Assembly: GCA_963733765.1 (NCBI GenBank)
Contig: CAVTEI010000003.1
Span: 868,001-932,000, forward strand
Reading direction: 5' to 3'
Length of the DNA stretch: 64,000 nt
DNA from: DATKAS01 sp963733765
GTDB taxonomy: Bacteria; Actinomycetota; Acidimicrobiia; Acidimicrobiales; DATKAS01
The notes under the pieces were generated by a model. It was not told the DNA's origin. It worked only from the letters and a program-made list of their open reading frames with translations, and did no database searches. Shown piece by piece: positions 40,609 through 50,711 of this stretch (the stretch's first letter is position 1; the number at the start of each line of letters is the position of its first letter). Both the position numbers and the translations under genes were made by a program.

Positions 40609-41817
40609 TAGCGGTGCTCGCCCAAGTCGGCGGCGACCCGCTGCTGAAGGGCGACATCGACGCGACGGTGGTCTTGATCGTCGCGCTCGAAGGTCGTGTT
40701 GGCGTTCGTGTTGCTGCTCGTGGCGGTCATGCTCATGATCTGGTTCGAGCGCAAGCTCATCGCCGACATGCAGAACCGGGTGGGGCCGAACATCGCCGGG
40801 CCTTGGGGCGTCCTCCAGACCCTGGCCGACGGCATCAAGCTCTTCTTCAAGGAAGACCTGATCCCCGAACGTTCGGATCCGTTCGTGTTCCGCCTCGCGC
40901 CGCTCCTCGCGATGGTGCCCGCGTTCGTCATCTTCTGCGTGGTGCCGATCGGCGGGGTGTTCGCGGACGGCAACAACGGCGTCGTCGAGATCTTCGGGCA
41001 CGAGACCTACCTGCAGGTCGCCGATCCGCCGATCGGCATCCTCCTCGTCCTTGCCATGTCGTCGATCGCGGTCTACGGCGTGATGCTCGCCGGCTGGTCG
41101 TCGGGCTCGAAGTACCCGTTGATCGGCGCGGTGCGAGCCTCGGGCCAGATGATCTCCTACGAGGCCGCGCTCGGGCTCGCGGTCGCGACGGTCGTGCTCG
41201 TCAGCGGCACGCTCTCCACGCACGGCATGGTCGTCGTGCAGGACCGCCTCGTCGACTGGAACCTCGTCGCCACTGGCGTCGTGCCGTTCGTCATCTTCCT
41301 CATCGCCGCGACGGCCGAGCTCAACCGGCCCCCGTTCGACCTCGTCGAGGCCGAGCAGGAGATCGTCGGCGGATTCCACACCGAGTACTCGTCGATCCGC
41401 TTCGCGCTCTTCTACCTCGCGGAGTTCATGAACGTCGTGACCATGTCGGCGATCATCGTCACCCTGTTCTTCGGCGGCCCACGCGGACCGCTGCTGTTCG
41501 GGCCCGACTGGATCTGGCCGCTGATCTGGTTCTTCCTGAAGGTGCTCGTCTTCGTGTTCACCTATGTGTGGTTCCGGGCGACGTTGCCTCGCCTCCGCTA
41601 CGACCAGCTCATGGACCTGGGATGGAAGGCGCTCATCCCGCTCGCGTTCGGGTGGCTGCTGATCATCGCCCTGTTGCGTTTGGCCCGTGACGAGGACTGG
41701 AACATCGGGCTGACGGCGCTCATCGGCTTCGCGGTCGGCGCCCTCTGCTGGCTGCTGCTCGCCGCGGCCATCAGCGTCGCCAGACGCAACCGCATCGAAG
41801 CAGGGGACGCCTTCTGA
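40605..41817 (+). CDS. nuoH: NADH-quinone oxidoreductase subunit H (one-base frame break near the start)
   Basis: The membrane subunit that links the peripheral arm and antiporter-like subunits. After an N-terminal part in one frame (GDIDATVVLIVAL) the next frame continues VVLAFVLLLVAVMLMIWFER. Removing the base at 40689 gives 403 residues. Motifs are RVGPNIAGPWGVLQTLADGI, FFKEDLIPERSD, AGWSSGSKYPLIGAVRA and AELNRPPFDLVEAEQEIVGG. GTG overlaps the nuoG stop. Starting at 40696 would lose the first helix, so an error in the sequence is more likely. Confidence 0.9.
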
Positions 41818-42452
41818 TGGGCTACCTCAAGGGCTTCACCGTCACGTTCAAGACGCTCTTCGACAAGCGCCTCACGACCGAGTACCCCACGGAGAAGATC
41901 CCCAAGCCCGAGCGCCTCCACGGCCGTCACGTGCTCAACCGGTACGAGGACGGGATGGAGAAGTGCATCGGGTGCGAGCTGTGCGCGGGAGTGTGCCCGG
42001 CGCGTTGCATCTACGTCCGCGGCGCCGACAACCCGCTCGACGACCCCGTGAGCCCGGGGGAGCGCTACGGCTACGTGTACGAGATCAACTACCTGCGCTG
42101 CATCCACTGCGACCTCTGCGTCGAAGCGTGCCCGACACAGGCGATCACCGAGACGAAGATGTTCGAGTTCAGCTTCACGAACCGAGCCGACGCGATCTAC
42201 ACGAAGGACGAGCTGCTCGTCGGTGACGACGGCAAGCCCAAACAGCTCCCCTGGGAGGACTGGCGCGAGGGCGAGGACGAGCACACCTCGGCGTGGATGC
42301 GCGCGACGTCGCCGTCCGGCGACGCGGACTTCGAAGGCATCGTGGCGTGGGCCGGCGAGCTCGGCTACGGCGTGCGTGCCCCCGAGCCGGCGCAGCCCGT
42401 GGTCGACGAGGCCGGGGCGGCGGCGGCGGACGGCGACGAGGAGCACGGCTGA
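41817..42452 (+). CDS. nuoI: NADH-quinone oxidoreductase subunit I
   Basis: A 211-residue subunit carrying N6a and N6b [4Fe-4S] clusters in CIGCELCAGVCPARC and CIHCDLCVEACPTQA. A 60-residue Ala/Glu-rich C-terminal tail is longer than usual. Start and stop codons overlap nuoH and nuoJ. Confidence 0.95.
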   Translation: MGYLKGFTVTFKTLFDKRLTTEYPTEKIPKPERLHGRHVLNRYEDGMEKCIGCELCAGVCPARCIYVRGADNPLDDPVSPGERYGYVYEINYLRCIHCDLCVEACPTQAITETKMFEFSFTNRADAIYTKDELLVGDDGKPKQLPWEDWREGEDEHTSAWMRATSPSGDADFEGIVAWAGELGYGVRAPEPAQPVVDEAGAAAADGDEEHG

Positions 42453-42994
42453 TGGACGCCGCCGTCTTCATCGTTGCGGCGACGATCGTCCTCGTCGGCG
42501 CGATCGGCGTCGTCGTGCGATCGAACCCCGTGCACTGCGCGCTCAGCCTCGTCATGACGCTTTTCGGCATCGCGGTGCTGTTCATCGCGCAGGAGGCGCA
42601 CTTCCTCGCCGCCGTGCAGGTGATCGTCTACGCGGGCGCGATCGTCGTGCTGTTTTTGTTCGTGATCATGCTGTTGGGGGTCGACCGGGCCGAGGACCTG
42701 AGCGTCGACCCACTGCCGGGGCAGCGCTCGGCCTCGATCATCGCCGGCATCGCCGTCGGTGGGCTCCTGCTGGCGGCCATCTTCTCGGGCGCCCGCGCCG
42801 TGACAGGGGTGCGGTCGGCCAACGGCGCGCTCAGTGACTCCGAGGAGAACATCGTCACCCTCGCTCGATCCCTGTTCACCGATTACGTGTTCGCGTTCGA
42901 GCTCACGTCGGCGCTGCTCGTGATCGCAGTGGTGGGCGCCGTCGTGCTGGCCCGCCGCGCCCCCCGTGGTTCCGATGAGGAGGTCGGCCAGTGA
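42452..42994 (+). CDS. nuoJ: NADH-quinone oxidoreductase subunit J
   Basis: A 180-residue five-helix membrane subunit: FIVAATIVLVGAIGVVV, NPVHCALSLVMTLFGIAVLF, FLAAVQVIVYAGAIVVLFLF and two more. The NPVHCAL and VQVIVYAGAIVVLF segments are diagnostic, the latter including the pi-bulge helix. ATG overlaps the nuoI stop. Confidence 0.9.
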   Translation: MDAAVFIVAATIVLVGAIGVVVRSNPVHCALSLVMTLFGIAVLFIAQEAHFLAAVQVIVYAGAIVVLFLFVIMLLGVDRAEDLSVDPLPGQRSASIIAGIAVGGLLLAAIFSGARAVTGVRSANGALSDSEENIVTLARSLFTDYVFAFELTSALLVIAVVGAVVLARRAPRGSDEEVGQ

Positions 42995-43296
42995 CGCCGA
43001 CCCCCACCTGGTACCTCGTCCTCGGGGCGCTGCTCTTCACGATCGGGATGGTCGGCATCCTCGTGCGGCGCAACCCGCTCGTGATGTTCATGTGCGTCGA
43101 GCTCATGCTCAACGCCGTGAACCTCACGTTCGTCGCGTTCTCCACGGCGCTGAACGACGTCGCGGGGCAGACCGTCGTGTTCTTCGTGCTCGTCGTCGCG
43201 GCGGCCGAGGTCGTCGTCGGCCTCGGCATCATCGTCGCCATCATGCGAAGGCAGCCCTCGGCGACGGCCGATGACATCTCGTTGATGAGGGGCTGA
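42991..43296 (+). CDS. nuoK: NADH-quinone oxidoreductase subunit K
   Basis: A 101-residue three-helix subunit. The conserved glutamates of the proton channel lie in FMCVELMLNAVNLTF and VAAAEVVVGLGIIV. The GTG overlaps nuoJ by four bases, and its stop overlaps the nuoL ATG. Confidence 0.95.
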   Translation: MTPTPTWYLVLGALLFTIGMVGILVRRNPLVMFMCVELMLNAVNLTFVAFSTALNDVAGQTVVFFVLVVAAAEVVVGLGIIVAIMRRQPSATADDISLMRG

Positions 43297-45197
43297 TGCT
43301 CGACCTCGTCTGGCTGATCCCGGCGCTGCCCCTCGCCGGCTTCCTCATCCTGATGGTGTTCGGCCGCCGCCTCGGCGAGCCCGCCGCCGGATGGCTCGCG
43401 TCCGCGACCGTCGGGCTGTCGTTCGTCGTCTCGCTCATCGTCTTCGCGGGGCTGCTCAATGAGCCGGAGGAGGAGCGCGAGTTCACGCAGGTGCTGTTCG
43501 AGTGGATACCCGTCGGAAGCCTCCGCGTCGACGTCGGCTTCCTCGTCGATCCGTTGTCGATGGCGATGGTCGTGTTCGTCACCGGCATCGCCGCACTCAT
43601 CCACGTGTACTCGATCGGGTACATGCACGGCGACGAGAAGTTCTCGAAGTTCTTCGTCTACATGAACCTCTTCGTCTTCGCGATGTTGATGCTGGTCCTC
43701 GGCGACAACCTCGTGATCACGTTCCTCGGTTGGGAGGGCGTGGGAGCGTGCTCCTACTTCCTCATCGCGTTCTGGTTCACCCGCGAAGAAGCCGCGGTCG
43801 CCGGCAAGAAAGCGTTCGTCACGAACCGCATCGGCGACTTCGGGTTCATGATCGGCATCTTCCTCACGTTCGCCGCGCTCGGCTCGGTGAACTACCTCGT
43901 GATCGACGCCGAGGCCGAGACGCTCGCCACCGTCACCGCGACCGCAATCGCCCTGCTCTTCTTCCTCGGGGCCGCAGGCAAGTCCGCGCAGCTGCCACTG
44001 TCGGTGTGGTTGCCCGACGCCATGGCCGGCCCGACCCCGGTGTCAGCGCTCATCCACGCCGCCACCATGGTCACCGCCGGCGTGTACCTGCTGTGCCGCC
44101 TGGCGCCGGTGCTGTCCGAGTCGACCGTGGCGCTGAACGTCATCGTGGTCGTCGGCGCGATCACGGCGCTGTGGGCGGCGACCGTCGCGTGCGCGCAGCA
44201 CGACATCAAACGCGTCCTCGCGTACTCGACCGTCAGCCAGCTCGGCTTCATGGTCGTAGCCGTCGGGTGTCGGGCCTACGTCTTTGCGATCTTCCACATG
44301 ATCACCCACGCCTGCTTCAAGGCCCTGCTGTTCCTCGGCGCCGGCTCCGTCATCCACGGCCTGCACGGCGAGCAGGACCTGCGGCGCATGGGCGCGCTCC
44401 GCAAGGTCATGCCGATCACCGCGGCCACGTTCATCGTCGGCTGGCTCGCGATCTCGGGCATCCCGCCCTTCGCGGGCTTCTGGTCGAAGGACGAGATCCT
44501 GATCGCGTCGTGGGAGAAGAGTCCCGCGCTCTGGGTCGTCATGTCGATCGCTGCCTTCTTGACGGCGTACTACATGAGCCGACTCGTGTTCCTCACCTTC
44601 TTCGGCGAGGCGCGTTGGGAGGACGGCCGCGCGGGCTCCGAGGAGCACGGTCATGTCCAGCCGCACGAGTCGCCCGCCCTCATGTGGGTGCCGCTCGTCA
44701 TCCTCGCGGTCGCCTCGACGACCGTCGGTGTGATCGAGCTGCCGTTCGAGGGTCTCCATTTCCTCGAGGACTTCGAGGAGGTCTGGTTCGGTGAGCTCGC
44801 CCTGCAGGGCACGCTGAGCGGCGCCGCCGAGCTCGCGATCATCTTCATCGCCACCGTGGTCGCGATCCTCGGCATCCTCGTCGCCTACGGCGCGTGGCTC
44901 CAACACCGCGTCGCGGCCGAGAAGCTCGAGCCCGCGCTTCTGCAGAACGCCTGGTACCTCGACTCGAGTCTCGCGGCGTTCTTCGGCGGGCCCGGCCGCA
45001 AGTTCGCCGAGTTCAACGCCGACGTCGTCGACCAGAAGATCATCGACGGCGCGGTCGTGGGTGTCGCGGGCTTGGTGAAGGGCTCGGCCGGGCAGCTGCG
45101 CAAGCTGCAGACGGGCTTCGTGCGGAGCTACGCGTTGTTCGTCGCCGGCGGCGCGGCGCTGATGATCGCCTGGTTCGTGACCCGGGTGAACCTCTGA
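43296..45197 (+). CDS. nuoL: NADH-quinone oxidoreductase subunit L
   Basis: A 633-residue antiporter-like subunit with the long C-terminal lateral helix. Motifs are FLGWEGVGACSYFLIAFWF, WLPDAMAGPTPVSALIHAAT (proton-channel lysine region), KRVLAYSTVSQLGFM and HACFKALLFLGAGSVIHG. The insert after helix 12 is His-poor, unlike the second copy. Intact in one frame. Confidence 0.95.
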   Translation: MLDLVWLIPALPLAGFLILMVFGRRLGEPAAGWLASATVGLSFVVSLIVFAGLLNEPEEEREFTQVLFEWIPVGSLRVDVGFLVDPLSMAMVVFVTGIAALIHVYSIGYMHGDEKFSKFFVYMNLFVFAMLMLVLGDNLVITFLGWEGVGACSYFLIAFWFTREEAAVAGKKAFVTNRIGDFGFMIGIFLTFAALGSVNYLVIDAEAETLATVTATAIALLFFLGAAGKSAQLPLSVWLPDAMAGPTPVSALIHAATMVTAGVYLLCRLAPVLSESTVALNVIVVVGAITALWAATVACAQHDIKRVLAYSTVSQLGFMVVAVGCRAYVFAIFHMITHACFKALLFLGAGSVIHGLHGEQDLRRMGALRKVMPITAATFIVGWLAISGIPPFAGFWSKDEILIASWEKSPALWVVMSIAAFLTAYYMSRLVFLTFFGEARWEDGRAGSEEHGHVQPHESPALMWVPLVILAVASTTVGVIELPFEGLHFLEDFEEVWFGELALQGTLSGAAELAIIFIATVVAILGILVAYGAWLQHRVAAEKLEPALLQNAWYLDSSLAAFFGGPGRKFAEFNADVVDQKIIDGAVVGVAGLVKGSAGQLRKLQTGFVRSYALFVAGGAALMIAWFVTRVNL

Positions 45198-46726
45198 TGG
45201 ACTTCCCGATCCTCACCGCGCTCGTGGTGATCCCGGCCGTGTCGGCCTTGATCGTCGCGTTGCTCCCCGCCCGCCGCCCGGAAGTCGTCCGCCTGTTCGG
45301 GCTGCTCGCGGCAACCCTCACCGGTGCGCTGAGCATCGCTCTGCTCGTCAACTTCGACCGGGAGACGTCCGGTTTCCAGTTCGTCTCGTTCCACGAGTGG
45401 ATCCCCGAGTTCGGCATCTCGTGGCACCTCGGCGTCGACGGCATCTCGCTGTTCCTCGTCGTGCTCACCGGCGTGCTGTTCCCGATCGCCCTGTTCGGCG
45501 TCGACGCGAAGCAGAACTACAAGGCGTACACGGCGTGGATGCTCCTGCTCGAAGCGGGCTGCATCGGCACGTTCCTGTCGCTCGACCTGTTCCTGTTCTT
45601 CGTGTGCTTCGAGATCGTGCTCGTGCCGATGTACTTCATCATCGGGCAATGGGGCCACGGCGATCGCGTCTACGCCGCGACCAAGTTCTTCCTGTTCACG
45701 ATGCTCGGCTCGGCGTTCATGCTCGTCGGCATCATCGCCACGGCGATCCTGCACCAGCGGGGCGTGGGCGGCGACTTCACGTTCAACGTCGTCGCCATCG
45801 CGGAGGACCCCGGCATCGCGCAGAGCACCGCGCGCTGGCTGTTCCTCGCGTTCGCGGTCGCGTTCGCAGTGAAGGTGCCGCTGTTCCCCGTCCACACCTG
45901 GCTGCCCGACGCGCACACGAACGCACCCACCGCGGGCTCGGTCATCCTCGCCGCGGTGATGCTGAAGCTCGGCACCTACGGGTTCATCCGCTTCGGCCTC
46001 TACCTGTTCCCGGAAGCGACGGTGTACTTCGCACCGCTGATGGTCACGCTCGGGGTCATCGGCATCACCTACGGGGCGATCGTGGCGACGATGCAGCGCG
46101 ACCTCAAACGGCTCGTCGCCTATTCGTCGGTGGCGCACCTCGGCTTCATCATCCTCGGCACGTTCGCACTCACGAGCCAGAGCCTCACCGGCGGCGTCGC
46201 CCAGATGATCAACCACGGGCTGTCGACCGGCGCGTTGTTCCTGCTCGTCGGGATGATCTACGAGCGCCGCCACACCCGCGAGATCGCCAAGCTCAACGGG
46301 CTGCAGAAGGCCGCGCCGATCCTGGCGGGGTTCTTCATGGTGGTGATGCTCTCGTCGATCGGCCTGCCCGGGCTGAACGGCTTCGTCGGCGAGTTCCTGA
46401 TCCTGCTCGGCTCGTTCGTCGGCGCGCGGTGGTGGGCAGTCGTCGCCGTCACCGGCGTGATCCTGGCCGCGCTCTACCTGCTCTGGGCCTACCAGCGCGT
46501 GTTCCACGGTGAGCCCGACGAGGCCAACGCGTCGATGTCCGACATGAACCTGCACGAGTGGCTGACGATGATCCCGCTGGTCGGCCTCATCGTCTTTCTC
46601 GGCGTCTACCCCAAGCCGATGCTCGAACGGATCGAACCCTCCGTCGACCGCCTCCTCGAGCACATCGAGACCCAGGTGCCGAGCTTCACCGCGCCCTCCG
46701 ACGGTGAGCCGGAGGCCGGCGAATGA
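45197..46726 (+). CDS. nuoM: NADH-quinone oxidoreductase subunit M
   Basis: A 509-residue antiporter-like subunit. Motifs are FEIVLVPMYFIIGQWG, WLPDAHTNAPTAGSVILAAV, KLGTYGFIRFGL and KRLVAYSSVAHLGFIILG. The stop overlaps the ATG of nuoN (ATGA). Confidence 0.95.
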   Translation: MDFPILTALVVIPAVSALIVALLPARRPEVVRLFGLLAATLTGALSIALLVNFDRETSGFQFVSFHEWIPEFGISWHLGVDGISLFLVVLTGVLFPIALFGVDAKQNYKAYTAWMLLLEAGCIGTFLSLDLFLFFVCFEIVLVPMYFIIGQWGHGDRVYAATKFFLFTMLGSAFMLVGIIATAILHQRGVGGDFTFNVVAIAEDPGIAQSTARWLFLAFAVAFAVKVPLFPVHTWLPDAHTNAPTAGSVILAAVMLKLGTYGFIRFGLYLFPEATVYFAPLMVTLGVIGITYGAIVATMQRDLKRLVAYSSVAHLGFIILGTFALTSQSLTGGVAQMINHGLSTGALFLLVGMIYERRHTREIAKLNGLQKAAPILAGFFMVVMLSSIGLPGLNGFVGEFLILLGSFVGARWWAVVAVTGVILAALYLLWAYQRVFHGEPDEANASMSDMNLHEWLTMIPLVGLIVFLGVYPKPMLERIEPSVDRLLEHIETQVPSFTAPSDGEPEAGE

Positions 46727-48253
46727 CGGCGCTTCGCGAGCGTGCTCGCCCAGGTCGAGACCTTCAACACGCCCGAGATCGAGTGGTACGCGATCGTCCC
46801 GCTGCTGATCCTCGTCGGCGGCGCACTGGTGATGATGGTGAAGGCCGCGCTGCTGCCGAAGCTGATGCGGCCCGGCATCTACGCCCTCAGCACCGTGATC
46901 ATCAGCGGCGCCGCGCTGATCGACGCGTGCTTCCTCTGGAACGACGTCCAGGACAACGGGCCGAAGTCGGTGATCGCCGGCGCGCTCGAGCTCGACGGCT
47001 TCTCGGTCTTCTTCATCATCCTCACGTGCATCGCGCTGATCCTCGCCGCGCTCTTCGCGGACGGTCACCTGCGCCGTGAGGGCATGGAGGGGTGCGAGCC
47101 GTACGTGCTCATGCTGCTGTCGGCGACCGGCGGCATCGTCATGGCCATGGCGAGCGACCTGATCGTGCTGTTCCTCGGCCTCGAGACGCTGTCGATCGCG
47201 CTCTACGTGCTCGCGGCGAGCGACCTGCGCCGGAAGGAGTCGCAGGAGGCGTCGATCAAGTACTTCGTGCTCGGCGGCATGTCGTCGGCCTTCTTCCTCT
47301 ACGGCATCGCCCTCGTGTACGGCTCGACCGGTTCGACGAACCTCGTCGCCATCACCGAGTTCTTCGCCAACAACGTGCTGCTCGAGAACGGGCTCTTGTT
47401 GGCGGGCCTCGCCCTCCTGCTCGTCGGGCTCGGCTTCAAGGTCGCCGCGGTGCCGTTCCACACCTGGGTGCCCGACGTGTACCAGGGGTCGCCTACGCCG
47501 GTCACCGGGTTCATGGCGTCGGTCGCCAAGGCCGCCGGCTTCGCCGCGTTGTTGCGGGTCTTCGTGGTGGCGTTCGAGACCTACCAGCTCGACTGGAAGC
47601 CGATGGTGTGGGCGCTGGCCGTGCTCACGATGGTCGTCGGCTCCGTGCTCGCGGTCGTGCAGACCGACGTGAAGCGCATGCTCGCGTACTCGTCGATCAG
47701 CCACGCCGGCTTCGTCCTCGTCGGCGTGCAGGCGGCCAGCGAGCTGGGGACGGGGGCAGCGCTCTTCTACCTGTTGGCCTACACGTTCATGGTGCTGGGC
47801 TCGTTCGCGATCGTCGCCCTGGTGGGGCCGCCGGGCGATTCGAACCACGACCTCAGCACGTTCAAGGGGCTGTCCCGTCGGCAGCCGGCACTCGCGTTCG
47901 CGTTCACGGTGTTCCTGCTCGCCCAGGCCGGCGTGCCCCTCACCTCCGGCTTCTTCGCGAAGTTCTACGTGATCGACGCCGCGGTCGACGCGGAGTCGTA
48001 CGCGCTCGCGGTCATCGCGATGGTCTCCGCGGTCATCGCCGCGTTCCTCTATCTGCGGGTCATCGTCGTCATGTACCTCTCCGAGCCCGAGGACGGCGCC
48101 GTCGAGCCCGCGGGTCCGCGCGTGCGAGTGCCCGCGGCCGCGGCGGCCGGGTTGGTCGTCGCGTTCGCGTTCACCGTGGTCGTCGGCTTCCTCCCCGGCG
48201 AGGTCATCGACTTCGCCCGCGACGCCGTCCCCGTCCTCGTCGCCGGCCCGTGA
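46723..48253 (+). CDS. nuoN: NADH-quinone oxidoreductase subunit N (one-base break at codon 7)
   Basis: A 509-residue antiporter-like subunit ending the first nuo cluster. The ATG overlapping nuoM gives MTALRE, then the frame changes; removing base 46741 continues VLAQVETFNTPEIEW. Alternatively translation starts at the GTG at 46742. Motifs are LETLSIALYVLAA, KYFVLGGMSSAFFLYGIAL, FKVAAVPFHTWVPDVYQGSP and KRMLAYSSISHAGFVLVG. Confidence 0.9.
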
Positions 48254-48282
48254 CCGCCGAAACCCTCGGGGCACTTGTCCCT

Positions 48283-48306
48283 GAGCGCGCCCTTTCGGGC
48301 GCGCTC
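48283..48306 (+). terminator. Hairpin terminator after the first nuo operon
   Basis: GAGCGCGCCC and GGGCGCGCTC form a perfect 10-bp stem with a TTTC loop, 30 bases after nuoN. No T-run follows, so it may terminate or simply protect the long mRNA's 3' end. Confidence 0.65.
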
Positions 48307-48369
48307 GACGGTCAAGTCGAGCGGAGCGGGCCCTGCTGCCCTGACCGAGGAACAGCCGTCAATGTCCGG

Positions 48370-48500
48370 TAAGGTGGTTACGCGGTGTGCTCGTCGAGCA
48401 TCCGCGGTCGAGTGCAGCGCTCAGGCGCAGGTTCCGCTTTTCAAAGCGATTGGCCATTGCATCAACGGCCATCCCGCAACTGAAAAGGAACTTCACTCCC
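48370..48500 (+). promoter_or_regulatory. Promoter and 125-base leader of the DEAD-box gene
   Basis: TAAGGT (48370-48375) is a plausible -10 without a good -35. The leader contains a small hairpin CGCTTT-TC-AAAGCG (about 48436) and AAAGGAA about 12 bases before the ATG. Long structured leaders are common in cold-induced helicase mRNAs; here this is only an analogy. Confidence 0.35.
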
Positions 48501-49787
48501 ATGACTACGACCCTTGCCGGCTTCGCCGATCTCGGCGTGCCCGCACCGGTGGTGGCCTCGCTCGCCAAGCTCGGCATCGAGACCCCCTTCCCCATCCAGC
48601 AGGCCGCGTTGCCCGACGCACTCGCCGGACGTGACTTGCTCGGCCGCGGCCGCACGGGCAGCGGCAAGACCGTTGCGTTCGCGATCCCGACGCTCGTCGC
48701 GCTCGCCAACTCGAACAAGCGGCCGAAGCCCGGGCATCCGCGGGCGCTGATCCTGGTGCCCACTCGCGAGCTCGCCAACCAGGTGACGAAGGTGTTCGCG
48801 CCGCTCGCCCGATCACTGTCGCTCCATGTCACCACCGTGATCGGCGGCGCTCCGCAGCGACCGCAGGTCGAGGCGCTTCGCCGCGGTGTCGACGTCGTGA
48901 TCGCGTGCCCTGGTCGCCTCGAGGATCTGATCGGCCAGCGCCACTGCCAGCTCGACCAGGTCGAGGTGACCGTGATCGACGAGGCCGACCTCATGGCCGA
49001 CCTCGGCTTCCTCCCGGCGGTGCAGCGGCTGCTCGATCAGACTCCCTCAAAGGGACAGCGCATGCTCTTCTCGGCGACGCTCGACCGGGCGATCGACGCG
49101 TTGGTGCGCCGCTATCTCACTGACCCCGTCACCCACGCCGTCGACGCAGTGAACGAAGCGCCGGTCGAGCTGACCCACCACGTCCTCGCGGTGACACAAG
49201 ACGACAAGCAGGCGATCGTGCGAGAGCTCGCGTCCGGCCATGAGCGCTCGCTGCTCTTCACACGGACCAAGCACAGCGCCAAGAAGCTGGCCCAGCGGCT
49301 CTCCGCCTCGGGCATCAGCGCAACCGAGCTGCACGGCAACCTGAGCCAGAGCGCACGGGAGCGGAACCTCTCCGCATTCATGAACGGATCGGCCCGCGTG
49401 CTCGTCGCGACCGACATCGCCGCCCGCGGCATCCACGTCGACGACATCGCGCTCGTGGTGCACGTCGACCCGCCCGCCGAGCACAAGTCGTTCGTGCACC
49501 GGTCCGGCCGTACGGCGCGCGCCGGCGCCACCGGTGTCGTGGTCACGCTGATGACCCCTGACCAGGCCAAGGCCGTCCGGCTGCTGGCCCGCGACGCCAA
49601 CGTGACGCCCACCACGACCAAGGTCACGCCCGGCCACGCGCTGGTTCGCCAACTCGTCGGGCCTGCCGCTCCGGCGGTTCCCGTGACCGCGACGCCGCGG
49701 AGTCCGAAGCCGGCCGCGACCTCGACGCGGCACATGCGTCCGACCCGGCGCACCCCGCGTCCGAGGGGCAAGCGCACGTACTCCTGA
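48501..49787 (+). CDS. DEAD-box RNA helicase
   Basis: A 428-residue ATP-dependent RNA helicase with all core motifs: Q motif (FPIQQAALPDAL), motif I (GRTGSGKTVAF), PTRELANQV, motif II (VIDEADLMADLG), SAT (FSATLD), and in domain 2 LLFTRTKHSAKKLAQRL, VATDIAARGIHVDDI and HRSGRTARAG. A Pro/Arg/Thr-rich basic tail (about 60 residues) probably binds RNA. It lies between the two complex I clusters with its own leader, so it is not obviously part of either. I chose the ATG with the SD; the upstream frame lacks homology. Confidence 0.9.
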   Translation: MTTTLAGFADLGVPAPVVASLAKLGIETPFPIQQAALPDALAGRDLLGRGRTGSGKTVAFAIPTLVALANSNKRPKPGHPRALILVPTRELANQVTKVFAPLARSLSLHVTTVIGGAPQRPQVEALRRGVDVVIACPGRLEDLIGQRHCQLDQVEVTVIDEADLMADLGFLPAVQRLLDQTPSKGQRMLFSATLDRAIDALVRRYLTDPVTHAVDAVNEAPVELTHHVLAVTQDDKQAIVRELASGHERSLLFTRTKHSAKKLAQRLSASGISATELHGNLSQSARERNLSAFMNGSARVLVATDIAARGIHVDDIALVVHVDPPAEHKSFVHRSGRTARAGATGVVVTLMTPDQAKAVRLLARDANVTPTTTKVTPGHALVRQLVGPAAPAVPVTATPRSPKPAATSTRHMRPTRRTPRPRGKRTYS

Positions 49788-49789
49788 GG

Positions 49790-49829
49790 CCCTCGCCATA
49801 GGGTCTCTCGCTTTCGGGGGCCGCGAGGG
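49790..49829 (+). terminator. Possible terminator after the helicase gene
   Basis: CCCTCGC (49790-49796) can pair with GCGAGGG (49823-49829) across a 26-base loop that may itself fold. Weak compared with the other hairpins here, and it abuts the nuoA2 promoter. Confidence 0.3.
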
Positions 49830-49837
49830 GACGCGTA

Positions 49838-49843
49838 TAGAGT
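49838..49843 (+). promoter_or_regulatory. -10 box of the second complex I operon
   Basis: TAGAGT within GTATAGAGTC, eight bases before the nuoA2 ATG, so the mRNA would be leaderless or nearly so. There is no Shine-Dalgarno site and no Rex-like sequence nearby. Confidence 0.5.
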
Positions 49844-49851
49844 CCCCCGCG

Positions 49852-50217
49852 ATGTCCCAGTTCCTCCGGGGCTACCTCACCGTGCCCATCTTCATCGCGG
49901 CTGCCGTGCTGCTCGTGGCGATCCTGCTCGGGCTCGGCAGCCTGCTTCGGCCACACCGGCCGAGCCCCCAGAAGGCGATCCCGTACGAGAGCGGCGTCGA
50001 CCCGGTGGGGGATGGGTGGTCGCAGAGCCAGGTCCGCTACTACGTGTTCGCCCTGCTCTTCGTCATCTTCGACGTCGAGGCCGTCTTCATCTTCCCGTGG
50101 GCCACCCAGCTCGAGCTGTACGGCACGTTCGGCCTGATGGAGATGTTCGTCTTCATCTTCATCCTCGCCCTCGGCCTGCTCTACGCGTGGCGCAAGGGGG
50201 TGCTGCGGTGGGCCTAG
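49852..50217 (+). CDS. nuoA: Complex I subunit A, second cluster
   Basis: A 121-residue three-helix subunit, shorter than the first copy. Motifs are QKAIPYESGVDPVGDGWSQ and RYYVFALLFVIFDVEAVFIFP. The glutamate in PYESG replaces the cysteine of PYECG in the other copy. It heads an 11-gene operon that lacks nuoE, F and G. The next gene overlaps it by ten bases. Confidence 0.95.
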   Translation: MSQFLRGYLTVPIFIAAAVLLVAILLGLGSLLRPHRPSPQKAIPYESGVDPVGDGWSQSQVRYYVFALLFVIFDVEAVFIFPWATQLELYGTFGLMEMFVFIFILALGLLYAWRKGVLRWA

Positions 50218-50711
50218 TCGACCGCGGCCGGCTGCCGAAGCCGCTCAGCCACCTTCTCAACCTCGGCCGGTCGTACTCCATGTGGGTGTACCAGTGGGGT
50301 CTCGCGTGCTGCGCGATCGAGATGGGCGCCGCGTTCGGCTCGCCCCGCTACGACGTGATGCGCCTCGGCGTCATCCCGCTGCCGGCGAGCCCCCGCCAGG
50401 CCGACCTCGTCGTCATCTCGGGCACCGTCACCGACAAGATGGCGCCGGCGATCCGCCGCCTCTACGAGCAGATGCCCGACCCGAAGTACGTGATCTCGAT
50501 GGGCTCGTGCGCGAACTGCGGAGGTCCCTATTGGGACTCGTACTCGGTGACCAAAGGCGTCGATCAGATCATCCCCGTCGACGTGTACGTGCCGGGCTGC
50601 CCGCCCCGGCCCGAGGCGCTGCTCGAGGGCATCGTGCTGCTGCAGCAGCGCATCAAGAACGAGGACATGGCCGAGCGCTGGAAGGGTGAGCCGATTGTCG
50701 TCAACGGCTGA
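50208..50711 (+). CDS. nuoB: Complex I subunit B, second cluster
   Basis: A 167-residue N2-cluster subunit. Cluster cysteines are in GLACCAIEMG, MGSCANCGGPYWDSYSV and VPGCPPRPE. It lacks the C-terminal tail of the first copy and is clearly divergent from it (GSPRYDVMRLGVIPLPASP), so the two clusters are not a recent duplication. GTG start inside nuoA2. Confidence 0.95.
   Translation: MGLVDRGRLPKPLSHLLNLGRSYSMWVYQWGLACCAIEMGAAFGSPRYDVMRLGVIPLPASPRQADLVVISGTVTDKMAPAIRRLYEQMPDPKYVISMGSCANCGGPYWDSYSVTKGVDQIIPVDVYVPGCPPRPEALLEGIVLLQQRIKNEDMAERWKGEPIVVNG

Noticed and set aside
45128..48274. A 1048-codon open frame on the minus strand opposite nuoM and nuoN (and many similar long antisense frames)
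   Set aside because: The translation is rich in Asp, Glu, Arg and His with no domain pattern, the typical shadow of a GC-rich membrane-protein gene.
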